DNA from: Ganoderma boninense
Lineage: Eukaryota; Basidiomycota; Agaricomycetes; Polyporales; Polyporaceae
Assembly: GCA_002900995.3 (NCBI GenBank)
Contig: CM035304.1
Location: forward strand, 4,246,686 to 4,286,823
Direction of reading: 5' to 3'
Length of the DNA stretch: 40,138 nucleotides
Both the position numbers and the translations under genes were made by a program. Under the pieces are notes generated by a model, which was not told where the DNA came from, searched no databases, and saw only the letters and a program-made list of their open reading frames with translations. Below are positions 23,401 through 32,205 of this stretch, piece after piece. Positions within the stretch are counted from its first letter, which is position 1, and each line of letters begins with the position of its first letter.

Positions 23401-24487
23401 CGGCAGACGTGAATGGAATGGTCAGTGGGTGGGTAGAACGCGTAACACGGGAGTGAGAGGTGTATGTCCAGCGATCGCCCCTGCGACTTTAAGCCAAGCC
23501 GACATAAAGGCCAATATCGATCCAAGCGAAGGACGTCATTATCAAAAAAAAAGCCATTGGGTAGGCTACGTCAGTTGACCAAGCTGAAAACTGCAGCAGT
23601 AGCTAAGCAACGTACAGGATGACGAAAAGGCATGCGTTGAGACGAGAGCATTTGCATGCTGCGATCTTGTTCATGGGCACGGGGATGGCGGAGCGTTGAT
23701 CCTCTACATTGCGGCTGAGGACGAGGAGGATGCCGTTGAAGATGCTGAAGGTCGGATTCAAAGGTTCCAATGTCAGGGTGTCGATGAGCTCTTGAATGCA
23801 CATATACTGCAGGTCAAGGTCTTACCTTGAAATGGGAGAAAGGAAGCACAAAGCAAGGATATGACGAGCTGCTGGCCCTTCGCTCGAGAATGATTTCCGG
23901 TGTGTGACATGGCGCGGATGGCGGTGGGGGAGAGAAGGTTTTCCTGGGGCCGGGGGCGCTTAAATTCGGGAGCATGCGGGCCAGACTCGTGCGCTTCAAT
24001 TTCAGACACAGCACCTGCTGTCTTCCAAACTTCCTCTGCTGCCACACTCTATCTAGGTCTCGCGCTCTACCCATGTCTGGTCGCGGGTTCGCGGTAACAG
24101 CAAGGTAGATATTGATATCAATTTTTGATGGTATTGGTCTCTTTCCTGATGTTCCTTTCGTCCGCAAGGCAAGATATATAGTGAACTCACGACATTACGC
24201 ACACCACACTCTCCGTTTCTACGGATGAGAGTAGAGGCACCAGAGCTGGAGTGTGGGCAGATTCCGCTTCTAAAGCAATGGATGCCAGGTACGCTTTATG
24301 TGTATTCTCTCAGCACAACATAGCACGCTCTTTTTTTTCGTCCGAAGCCTCGCCCCAAACTACGCCCCTCTTTCCTCGCTGCCGCGCGTCGACCTGGACG
24401 CTCCGCCGCACATTCCTGATCATGGTACGTGGACAGCACATGTACATTATTGCAGACCAGTGGTTGACTATGCTCCTGCACTCCCAT
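23401..24487. other. Mostly non-coding, with a possible gene remnant
   Basis: On the minus strand a frame from about 23803 to 23603 (beginning MCIQELIDTLTLEPLNP and ending with a hydrophobic stretch) reads like real protein. Upstream frames between 24045 and 23814 also look protein-like (MSHTGNHSRAKGQQLV). They can be joined only by an implausible 19-bp intron or a weak 43-bp one, and the 3' end stops abruptly. It is probably a decayed or incomplete gene. The remainder shows nothing. Confidence 0.35.
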
Positions 24488-25060
24488 CCGCTCCTCCCGC
24501 CGCGGATGGACGGCCGGGCGTCGCGCGGTGCACTCCTGGCCGCACCTTCCGCCATCGCTCGCAATGCTCCCAACCGCTCCTCCCGCCGCGGATGGACGGC
24601 CGGGCGTCGCGCGGTGCACTCCTAGCCGCCTCCCGCTGCACTCCTGGCCGCTCCTGGCCGCACCTTCCGCCATCGCTCGCAATGCTCCCAACCGCTCCTC
24701 CCGCCGCGGATGGACGGCCGGGCGTCGCGCGGTGCACTCCTGGCCGCACCTTCCGCCATCGCTCGCAATGCTCCCAACCGCTCCTCCCGCCGCGGATGGA
24801 CGGCCGGGCGTCGCGCGGTGCACTCCTGGCCGCCTCCCGCTGCACTCCTGGCCGCTCCTGGCCGCACCTTCCGCCATCGCTCGCAATGCTCCCATCCGCT
24901 CCTGCTGCCACGCATCGTCACGCGGTGCACTCCTTGCCGCACCTCCCGGCTCACTCCTGGCCGCACCTCCCGCCATCGCTCGCAACGCTCTGCACTCCCA
25001 TCCGCTCCTCCCGCCGCGGATGGACGGCCCGCGTCGCGCTGCGCACTCCGGCGCGCTTCT
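24488..25060. repeat. Higher-order minisatellite, 86 + 118 bp
   Basis: The block CCGCTCCTCCCGCCGCGGAT recurs at 24488, 24574, 24692 and 24778, with a diverged start at 24896 and a further partial copy near 24998. Spacings alternate 86, 118, 86, 118 bp; the longer unit carries a 32-bp insertion that duplicates GCACTCCTGGCCGC. The pair forms a 204-bp higher-order unit present twice. Because 204 is a multiple of three, frames of more than 260 codons stay open on both strands without any sign of being genes. Confidence 0.92.
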
Positions 25061-25247
25061 CCATCCACTCCATGCCGACGCGGTACGTAGCTTGCAGGAG
25101 TTGAACCACTGACGCTTCACAGATGACGCTCCAGTCGTTCTCCGCTGTCCTGCTGCTTAGATGCTGTTTGGAATATCTAGGCGTATACATGTAGATGATA
25201 CTGCATTACTATTGTACATCTAATTCCCGCCGGGACGACGCGAGGTA

Positions 25248-25891
25248 TCAAAGATCTGTCATCTTCACGTCTCCCGCTACCACAGGGATGAAACCCATAG
25301 ACTGGCGGAGCAGTGTCTGGATTTCCTGGCGGCGCGCAACATTCGCCAGCTTCGTCTCGACCAGCACTTTCAGCAACCGCCAGAACTCTTCCTCGATCTG
25401 GAAACGAAGGCTACAGCGAAGGCGCTCAGTAGTGAACGTAACCTTGAGGAAGCTCTGTGAACCATCGTGAGAGGGGTTGATAAATACATAAGTGCTGGAT
25501 GAAATGGCTTACCTCGTCGTGAGACGTGTTTGGAGTCTCCCAAATGAGAAACATCACTGCTGGTGTGGCCGGCTCGGCGCATTGAGTTCCGTGGATGAGG
25601 GGTGTCGCACTCAGAGAGTCTGTATGCGGGCGACGTAAGCACACATCCAAATGAGATCAAGATCAAAGCTCACATATACCGTGCCCAATCTCCGCGAGAA
25701 GGACGTGGACCTTAATTTCCTTGAAGAGTGGGACAACCGAACCCCGAGGATGTTGCTCCACAACCAGTGTGGCAGCATTCGTCGCGAAGGCAAGTTTGGC
25801 GTCACTGGCCACAAGGAACATATGTCCATGAACCCCAACAGATAAGGAATTGGAGTACGTACGGGTGTAGAGTCACTGAGGGATCGCTCAT
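25248..25891 (-). CDS. Small protein of unknown family, paralogue of the next gene
   Basis: Four exons (25863-25891, 25680-25804, 25513-25619, 25248-25454) give 468 bp, or 155 aa, with introns of 58-60 bp. The tiny 29-bp first exon starts at a well-placed ATG (MSDPSVTLHP) and links through a GTACGT donor to DAKLAFATN. The core reads IKVHVLLAEI, then after a variable stretch SFLKVTFTTERLRCSLRF and EEEFWRLLKVL. The neighbouring protein has the same order (VRVVLAEL, RRIVFTCDL, LRFDSSQEFWNVMDI). It probably forms a beta-rich fold followed by a helix. No signal peptide or membrane segment is present. Function unknown. A TATA-like ATATAAG lies about 85 bp upstream on the coding strand. Confidence 0.75.
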
Positions 25892-25903
25892 GGTTACTGA
25901 GTT

Positions 25904-25937
25904 GGAATGCGTGTATGGCTGGAATGCGTGTATGGCT
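25904..25937. repeat. Perfect 17-bp tandem duplication
   Basis: GGAATGCGTGTATGGCT occurs twice head to tail (25904-25920, 25921-25937), in the 5' leader or promoter of the small gene that starts at 25891. It may be a duplicated binding site or simply slippage. Confidence 0.85.
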
Positions 25938-26123
25938 TCAGAGGTTGGTGAGTAACGAGAGCGAGGCAAGCAACTTATATGGCCTGGCCGTCGCATCAAT
26001 CCTGATTAAAAACAAGCAACATTGATTTTTTGAACACGCCGTCTCATGGTAAGATGTAATCATACATCGCACAATGGCCCCCTAACTAAACCAGACAATC
26101 AGCGGAGCTTGCGGGCCGAGAAC

Positions 26124-27002
26124 CTATTGGGTGTCGGAGGTGGAGGAACCGGCGACGGCAGGCAAGATCACGGCTGTACTTGCGGGCGAGCCGGTCACTG
26201 TAGGTGACGCTGACCCTGGCGCAAAGCCCAGTTGATCAAAGTCGCCTGCAAGACAATCAGGTAAGAAACCAAAAGTGTCATGCGCTGAGACTGGAAGGAC
26301 AATACCGGTATGTGCACTGTCTTGACACCACACGTCGCTGGCAGGATTTGCGGAGTGGGAGGGTACAATCGTCCGAATCTCACGGAGACGCGCCATGAGG
26401 CCTGCAAGACGGTTCTCCTCTTCAGATCTCGTATGGGAGACAATGTCCATTACGTTCCAAAACTCTTGGGAACTGTCGAAGCGCAGATGATGCTGGGTCA
26501 GATCGCAAGTAAAAACGATACGACGGGATTGCTGTACAAGGCCGTGGGATGACCATCAGCCGCGAAAGACGTCAAAGAGAAGGGAGCATACCTCGTTGCA
26601 CTCAAAGGACGCTAACGGATTGGATAACAACATCTCCACTACGGGTGGCGAAGCGTGACTCGTAAGGCCACAATCAAAGACATGGAATATCGCCAGACCG
26701 TCTACGTGGACAGGTCGGGGTGAGATGATGCTCCTGAGTTTTAGTGGAGGAGTGAACGCACATGTTTCGGTCGTCAACTCGGCCAACACTACCCTAACCT
26801 TCTGCCACTCCGTATCATCCACTGGGGTCTCGGCTCCGATAATTGTTTCGGAATATAGGACACTGGCTGAAGAGAAATCGATGGGTGGCCTGCCGAAGAA
26901 TGAAGTTGAGGAATAGCAGGACCTGGGGACCACGATTTCACTTACGCTGACATTGCGCCGTGAACCGTCAATCAGGTTGAAGGGAAACCAACGGCTTGAC
27001 AT
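26124..27002 (-). CDS. Protein of unknown family, paralogue of the previous gene
   Basis: Two exons (26592-27002, 26124-26531) joined by a 60-bp intron give 272 aa. The start is the ATG at 27002 (MSSRWFPFNL). The core motifs VRVVLAEL, RRIVFTCDL and LRFDSSQEFWNVMDI match the smaller downstream gene in order and spacing; the spliced intron before QSRRIVF matches that gene's intron before SFLKVTF in place and phase 0. It has an extra N-terminal part and a C-terminal Ser/Ala/Thr-rich tail (about 70 residues) lacking in the neighbour. No signal peptide or membrane segment. Function unknown. It is divergent from the gene at 27551. Confidence 0.75.
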
Positions 27003-27550
27003 TGAAGTGATTCAGCGCCGAGAGCCTCATGGCACATGGATATTGGGACAGGACAAAGGTAGAAGATTATCGACAAGGTCGAGGAGTCGGCACGGGTAGA
27101 GACGCAACCGGCAGCTCCTCTGCGCTCCCACGTTGCAGTTCTGCCGTGCCGGTCATTACCGGTCATTACCCTGGGCCAGTCCCAAACCTCATCCTCCTCG
27201 GCTCCAATACACGCTCATGGACCTTGCTCATTCTGTGTCTCCTGTACAACTCTCTTCGCTTGTGCGTCTACTAGATCGTCAACGGGTTAGTTCACGGCGA
27301 TGGAGCTTCAATACGAGCGAAAGCTTCGGTTCTTGTACGCCCCCTTCGTTCTTTCAGCTCAAAGCCTGTCCATCGAATGTCCATCCTGATTGTCTAATAG
27401 CGTAGAGGGCATATATGAAGGCCCTCATGCTGCCCTTTCCCAACATACAGCTAATTCCTCCGCCGCCTCCGCACATCGCCGCGTCTTGCTACCTCTCGCG
27501 CCTCGCCTGATTAATATTCCTTTCGCCGCCTCACCCCTAATTCGCACAAC
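27003..27550. promoter_or_regulatory. Divergent promoter region
   Basis: A 548-bp gap between two genes transcribed away from each other, so it should carry both promoters. Visible features are a perfect 10-bp tandem duplication GGTCATTACC (27151-27160, 27161-27170) and an ATATATGA box at 27411-27418 inside a small inverted repeat (GAGGGC...GCCCTC), 133 bp before the plus-strand start. Confidence 0.5.
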
Positions 27551-28391
27551 ATGTCGTCTGTTTGGAAGCTTGTGTGAGTCGGCTTGAATGCTGGTGGTTA
27601 TGGCCATTCAGAGACTGACTGAATATTGTCTTTCAGGTTTTCTGCCCTTTACGTTACCGTCCATGCCTGGGGCCCTCGAGTTGTCGACGAGTTCGGAGCC
27701 TCCGATGCCCGACTCTTTGTCCTGTTGCATGAGAATGGCGCAGGTACGTGTAGCGTGCTTTCTTCGTGGTCTAATTCTTGAGTCGCTTACGCGATGCAAT
27801 AGCCTTCATCGCGGTTGTCGGGAGGGATCCGAGCCATGTTCTTCTCTTCAACTTTGGCCAGTTTTGGCTTACCTCGACTTGTAGTCGTTGGGTACGTCGC
27901 GGTCTTAGTCTGTTTTTTCACCATTCATGCATTCATCTTTTACCTCCAAGACTGCCTCTACGGTCACATATCGTGCCCAAAATGCCGGAATATTCCTCAT
28001 CTTCTCGACCGCGGCTTCCCTGGACCAGTTCGAGGAATGCTGTGACAGAGTGCTCCCGGCGAACATTCTGACGTCCGCTGCACCGTCGGATGAGGATCTG
28101 CATGACCTCGGCATCATACCCGCTCCTCGGGTTGTCGGGGATTTCCTTATGGGGTCCTCGGGCTTTGCGTTGGGTCGCGAGGGTGACTCCGACGATGAGA
28201 AGTCAGAGTTAAGCAGTCCCCCGACGCTTGTCGACCTCGATTCTTCCCTGTCTAGCCTGGACTTAGAAGACATCGATGAGCTTGCAAGCGTCATGCTTGA
28301 GAGCGATTTTGCGAGAGTCATGCTCGAGGATGATGGGATCTTCGCGTCGGCGATAGACGCTGAGTATGTGTGGTTCGAGGAGGGCATGTAA
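27551..28391 (+). CDS. Small protein with acidic Ser/Asp-rich tail, unknown function
   Basis: Four exons (27551-27573, 27637-27743, 27803-27891, 27951-28391) give 660 bp, or 219 aa, in frame. The N-terminal 100 residues look folded (SALYVTVHAWGPRVVDEFG, then FIAVVGRDPSHVLLFNFGQF, then RAQNAGIFLIFSTAASLDQF). The last 100 are acidic, rich in Ser/Asp/Glu/Leu, with LVDLDSSLSSLDLEDID. The 59-bp third intron happens to read as a hydrophobic stretch if retained; splicing keeps frame and gives a coherent soluble protein, so I chose it. I do not recognise the family. The acidic leucine-rich tail could mediate protein contacts. Confidence 0.75.
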
Positions 28392-29153
28392 TCGACTTCT
28401 CGACCATTACCGAGCGCCATGTCTCAAAAATGTATCTTACTCACCTTGTGCCAGTTATGCGTATAGAAATGCAATAGCATGTCCGTGTTTCTTTTTCGAG
28501 TGTGAAAACGACCACACTGAAGACTCTGGCTTGAACTCAGACGACGTCCACTACGTCCCGTCACCACGACCACGGAGCATATCCTCCGCTGTACCCAGGC
28601 CCGGGCATTTGCATACATAGTATACGTTGGGTGAACACGCAGCCGCTGTATACCCCCGAGCAGCTGAGTCCGGGACAGGACGTAGCCGTCGGCGACACAT
28701 GTGCATGGAGTAGCGGACCTGTTCAGTAAAACAGTCCGAAGAAGCGATAGAGAAGTGCAAGATGATTTGTAGGTCAGTTTTGTGCATTCTTGGCTTCTTC
28801 GCACCCTCACTTCCACACCACGACCGAGGAGGGAGGATGAGCTTCAGCAGGGGGGACCACAAGGACGTGCACCGTGTCCATGGTATGTTCAATATCATCT
28901 TGAAGGAATTCACAAACCCACGCTCGACGCATGGTTCCACTTTTTAAGTACCTTGCGGTTCAGTAGTTGCAATCCGATAGATGCGATACATGGGGGGAAA
29001 GCCATAGGGGAAGGGGAATGCACAGTTCATGAAGTAGAATGTACGCCGACTACGTCGCGTAATTCGTCAGATCAACTGGACGTGTAACTCGGGAACTGAA
29101 AGAAAAAGTTCAAGTGCTACCCGCTGGAAAGTGAAGGAGGGGCCCCAAATCCC
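28392..29153. other. Convergent intergenic region, no gene seen
   Basis: The two neighbouring genes end here from both sides, so 3' regions are expected. A minus-strand frame at 28551-28940 has no start, splice partners or domain likeness. Nothing else can be supported. Confidence 0.4.
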
Positions 29154-30672
29154 CTAACTACGCCATATCAGTGTGCTTCCAGTTTGCGATCTAGTGATGA
29201 GAAGTGCCAATGAAATTGATACCGCTCCGATGAAGAGGCCGAGGAATAAATACACGGTGATCTGACATATAACCGTAGTTAATTAGAGTATACGTATTCC
29301 AATCTATAAACTTACGTTGAAGCAGTCAGAGGCTGACCATCCGCTGCGCCGGACCCCCGGCGAAGCCTTTCTTCCAGCACCTGAATCGGAGGTAAAATTT
29401 TCAGCGAACCTCTTACCAACAGAGGCTACCTACCATCCTCGGCGCACCATAGAGCTACTGCCGTCGATGCGTCTTGATTAGCGATTCCGGTCGCGATCAT
29501 GAAACGATCGTCATTTGAGTCGTAGTATGCTGCGAGAGCCAACACGATGTCCTCGGCTGTGAGCGAGCATGAGCTTATGAAAAGGATGGATAAGATTAGA
29601 CTATACCACGGAGCCTTAAGATTTGGTGGAGGCAAAGTGTCGAAACGTTCCATAGATGGACCTCACCGACACTACTTCCAGCAATAACGGCGTTGCCACC
29701 ATGTACGAAGAGGACAGGTACCGCGAACACCCTTCCGATAGGATGCTTCAGGGTGCCAAGAGTGTTGCCAGTGGCAGTCTCGTAAATGTCGACTCCGGAG
29801 GTCATGTTCGAGACAGCCAACTTCTGACCATCAGGTGTAATGCTGGCACTTGCACTACGGCAATCAGCACTGTTTGCAGACAGCTAGCCAAGAAACGCCA
29901 CTTGCATGTAACCATTAAGGGCTAAAGTGAACAGCCGTCTCCAGTCCCTCGTGTCATATATCCTGCAGCGTTATTAGCGAATACTGTCACTGTACGGAGT
30001 GCTTTTCACTTACGCATAACCGTGGTATAAGTACGTCACCAACAGAATGGACTTGCGATTCTTGGACCGGGTCCAATGAACGCTTGTAACCAATACCTCG
30101 CTGTGCTCGTTGGTTGAATTTTTGGGAGGGTGCGGCAGATCTAACAAATGGCTCCATCGATCTGCTCAACCAATAAGTACTAGAGATCCTACGCATGGGT
30201 ACCTCCGCACCGTACCGTCTTTTCTAGTCCAAATCGCCACTTCTTCGTGCGAACCGGATGCTAGACGATCGCCCTCGGCCGCTAGATGTTCCACGGGATA
30301 ATTGTGGCTTCTAGGCAAGCTGATGGCATGGATCCGAGACTTCCTCGTATTAGCTACATCTCGATAACTTGAAGCAGGGATAAGGAAACTTACTTGGTTG
30401 ACGGAAAGCACGAGAATGCCCCCATCTTGCACACCGCAGAGGATGAGACCGCATGAGACCCAGGCAAGTGATAAAACGGGGCTATTGGCAACGAAAGTGT
30501 GCAATAGCTGACCGTTGGATGTCTGCCATATACAAAGTTTGTGATCGAGCCCTCCAGATGCAAGGAGGGCGCCCTTGGGACTGAAGGCGACCGCGGCAAC
30601 GCCACCGCTATGGCCCACAGAGTCCGATACGATTTTTTTCTTCTCGTATCGCAGGGGAATAGGTGCAGACAT
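29154..30672 (-). CDS. WD40-repeat protein with a C-terminal membrane segment
   Basis: Eight exons (30394-30672, 30216-30339, 30014-30161, about 29933-29962, then to 29607, 29434-29556, 29316-29380, 29154-29261). The start MSAPIPLRYEKKK is followed by a canonical WD blade (HSGGVAAVAFSPKGALLASGG, ending LCIWQ), a weaker one (VEHLAAEGDRLASGS, VAIWT), and more ending VHLWN and ALWCA. About six to seven blades are expected. The final exon encodes ITVYLFLGLFIGAVSISLALLI, a clear membrane segment, then about 14 residues, so the propeller would be tail-anchored and cytosolic. The splice between exons 4 and 5 (about 29860-29935) is not resolved: a GTTCAC donor is needed to hold the frame. WD40 propellers are protein-interaction platforms; the partner is unknown. 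It is divergent from a SUN-domain gene 169 bp away. Confidence 0.8.
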
Positions 30673-30841
30673 TGTTTATAACTAAAGGAGGAATTGGGCT
30701 GAGATGATATGGAGCAGAATATCGTTGCGGGCGGGGATGGCGGTTGACGGCAGTGCTGACTGACGCTCGGCACCAATGGCTCGAAACCCGGGCGCTTCAC
30801 ACATCCCTTCTGCATTCCTCCACCGCCACTGCTACACCCCC
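30673..30841. promoter_or_regulatory. Shared promoter of WD40 and SUN genes
   Basis: Only 169 bp separate the two divergent start codons, so the genes probably share control elements. No clear TATA box is visible on either strand. Confidence 0.45.
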
Positions 30842-31924
30842 ATGACCGACCCGTTCAGCCCGAACAGATTCATCCACGAGGTGGAACCTTCTTCAAGCAC
30901 GGGAGGTGAGTTCCTCAGATGCCAGTGTCTGTCGCTCTCGACTCGTCTGACCCCCTCAGCTCGTCCAGGAGTAGGCCTAGGCGGGCTTCGGCCAACTCAG
31001 TCTCGGAGGAAGGAGGGACACACCGTAGATGGGGGCCTTGGGGGAGTCTCCGACCTCGGACCGACGCCATCTCACCCTATTCCTCGTTCTCGAGCAGCCG
31101 CACAACCCCAGTTTCACCCTACGGGTATGGGCCCCACGCACTCCGACCATCCATCGCGTTCCTCGAGTCCACGAAGCATCGCTGTCCTATCTGGTGTCGT
31201 GATATCTATTCTGTTCTTCTACCTCTCCCGGATTTGGAACTACCCGTCCCTGGAAAACCTTCCAAGTATCGACCCAGCGGTGAAGGCGTACATCGACCGC
31301 GCGATCAATCGAGCCCTTCGTGACCCTGTTGGACGTCGAGACTTTGCCCTGCTCGCGGACGGTGCTATAGTCCTGGCTGAACTCACGAAGCTCATCACAC
31401 CAAAGGGAACAGTAGACTTGCCGTCGAATAGCTTCCCGGATATGGCTTTGAACGACGACATGCGAATCGGGAACTGCTGGTTGGTCCCCGGTACCGCAGT
31501 GCAGCTAGGACTTCGCCTATCCGCCATGATCCACCCCACCCACGCTTCGATAGACCACATCCCTTTCGAGATAGCCGCTGAAATCGGACATGCGCCTCGA
31601 TCAATGCGCCTTTGGGGAGGTGTTGACGGAGCGGCAAACAAGGCTCGTCTTCGCGAGCTCGAAGAATCCCATCCCGCCCGCCGTCTTCGTGGGCGTGAGG
31701 GTCCCAAGATCACCCTCGGCTACGATTTCACCCTTTTGGGTACTTTCGAATACGATATACGTGGTTCGTCCCACGTTCAAACATTCGCTTTGGAGCCGTA
31801 TTTCGCGGAGTCAGGGATGTACTTTGGAGTGGTGGTGCTGGAAATCACGAGGAACTGGGGAGGTAACGCAACCTGCCTGTACCGCCTTCGCGTGCATGGC
31901 GACACTTACGCCCCAGAAAATTAG
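30842..31924 (+). CDS. SUN (Sad1/UNC-84) domain protein
   Basis: Two exons (30842-30905, 30960-31924) give 342 aa; the 54-bp intron can be read through in frame, but the GTGAGT donor and TCAG acceptor are strong. Order: a disordered Ser/Arg/Pro-rich N-terminus, a membrane segment (VLSGVVISILFFYL, about residues 110-130), a short linker with helix (DPAVKAYIDRAINRALRDPVGRRD), then a SUN domain of about 180 residues: GNCWLVPGTAVQLGLRLS, HIPFEIA, SMRLWGG, then TFEYD and the closing YRLRVHG. By family knowledge SUN proteins sit in the inner nuclear membrane with the domain in the perinuclear space and bind KASH partners. The short linker and small size fit compact fungal members; an ER-located SUN-like role is also possible. 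Confidence 0.9.
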   Translation: MTDPFSPNRFIHEVEPSSSTGGEFLRCQCLSLSTRLTPSARPGVGLGGLRPTQSRRKEGHTVDGGLGGVSDLGPTPSHPIPRSRAAAQPQFHPTGMGPTHSDHPSRSSSPRSIAVLSGVVISILFFYLSRIWNYPSLENLPSIDPAVKAYIDRAINRALRDPVGRRDFALLADGAIVLAELTKLITPKGTVDLPSNSFPDMALNDDMRIGNCWLVPGTAVQLGLRLSAMIHPTHASIDHIPFEIAAEIGHAPRSMRLWGGVDGAANKARLRELEESHPARRLRGREGPKITLGYDFTLLGTFEYDIRGSSHVQTFALEPYFAESGMYFGVVVLEITRNWGGNATCLYRLRVHGDTYAPEN

Positions 31925-32159
31925 ATGACATGGTGCACGGTTCTAGTGGTTTGTATTCTTGTTGAGAATCTATATGCTGCTACCCTGCTATCACTCGCAC
32001 TTCTGCGTGTTTAGCGCGTGCTAATAGTCAAAGACTGAACTGCGGAAGCAACATACAATACCTTTGTTTCCCGCCTTACAAGGGACATTCCAGCCAGTCA
32101 TAAGCGACTATGCGTGTTCAAACATTGGACGCTACACAATCAGCTAAGTCTGTGCTATC

Positions 32160-32167
32160 TATATAAG
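32160..32167 (+). promoter_or_regulatory. TATA-like box of the large 12-exon gene
   Basis: TATATAAG lies 39-46 bp upstream of the start codon at 32206. The close spacing suggests a very short leader. The stretch 31925-32205 shows nothing else. Confidence 0.5.
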
Positions 32168-32205
32168 TCTCCAGTTTTTGACGTACTGCGTCCCTAGACT
32201 GTCTC

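Noticed and set aside
24296..25120. Long frames on both strands over the minisatellite
   Set aside because: They stay open only because the 204-bp unit is a multiple of three; both strands are equally open and the composition is repetitive.
25084..25125. Possible tRNA (a GGTTCAACTCC-like box on the minus strand)
   Set aside because: The flanking bases do not pair into a T stem and no acceptor or anticodon stem could be drawn.
27892..27950. Hydrophobic segment in the small acidic-tailed gene
   Set aside because: It lies inside a good GT...AG intron of 59 bp whose removal keeps the frame.
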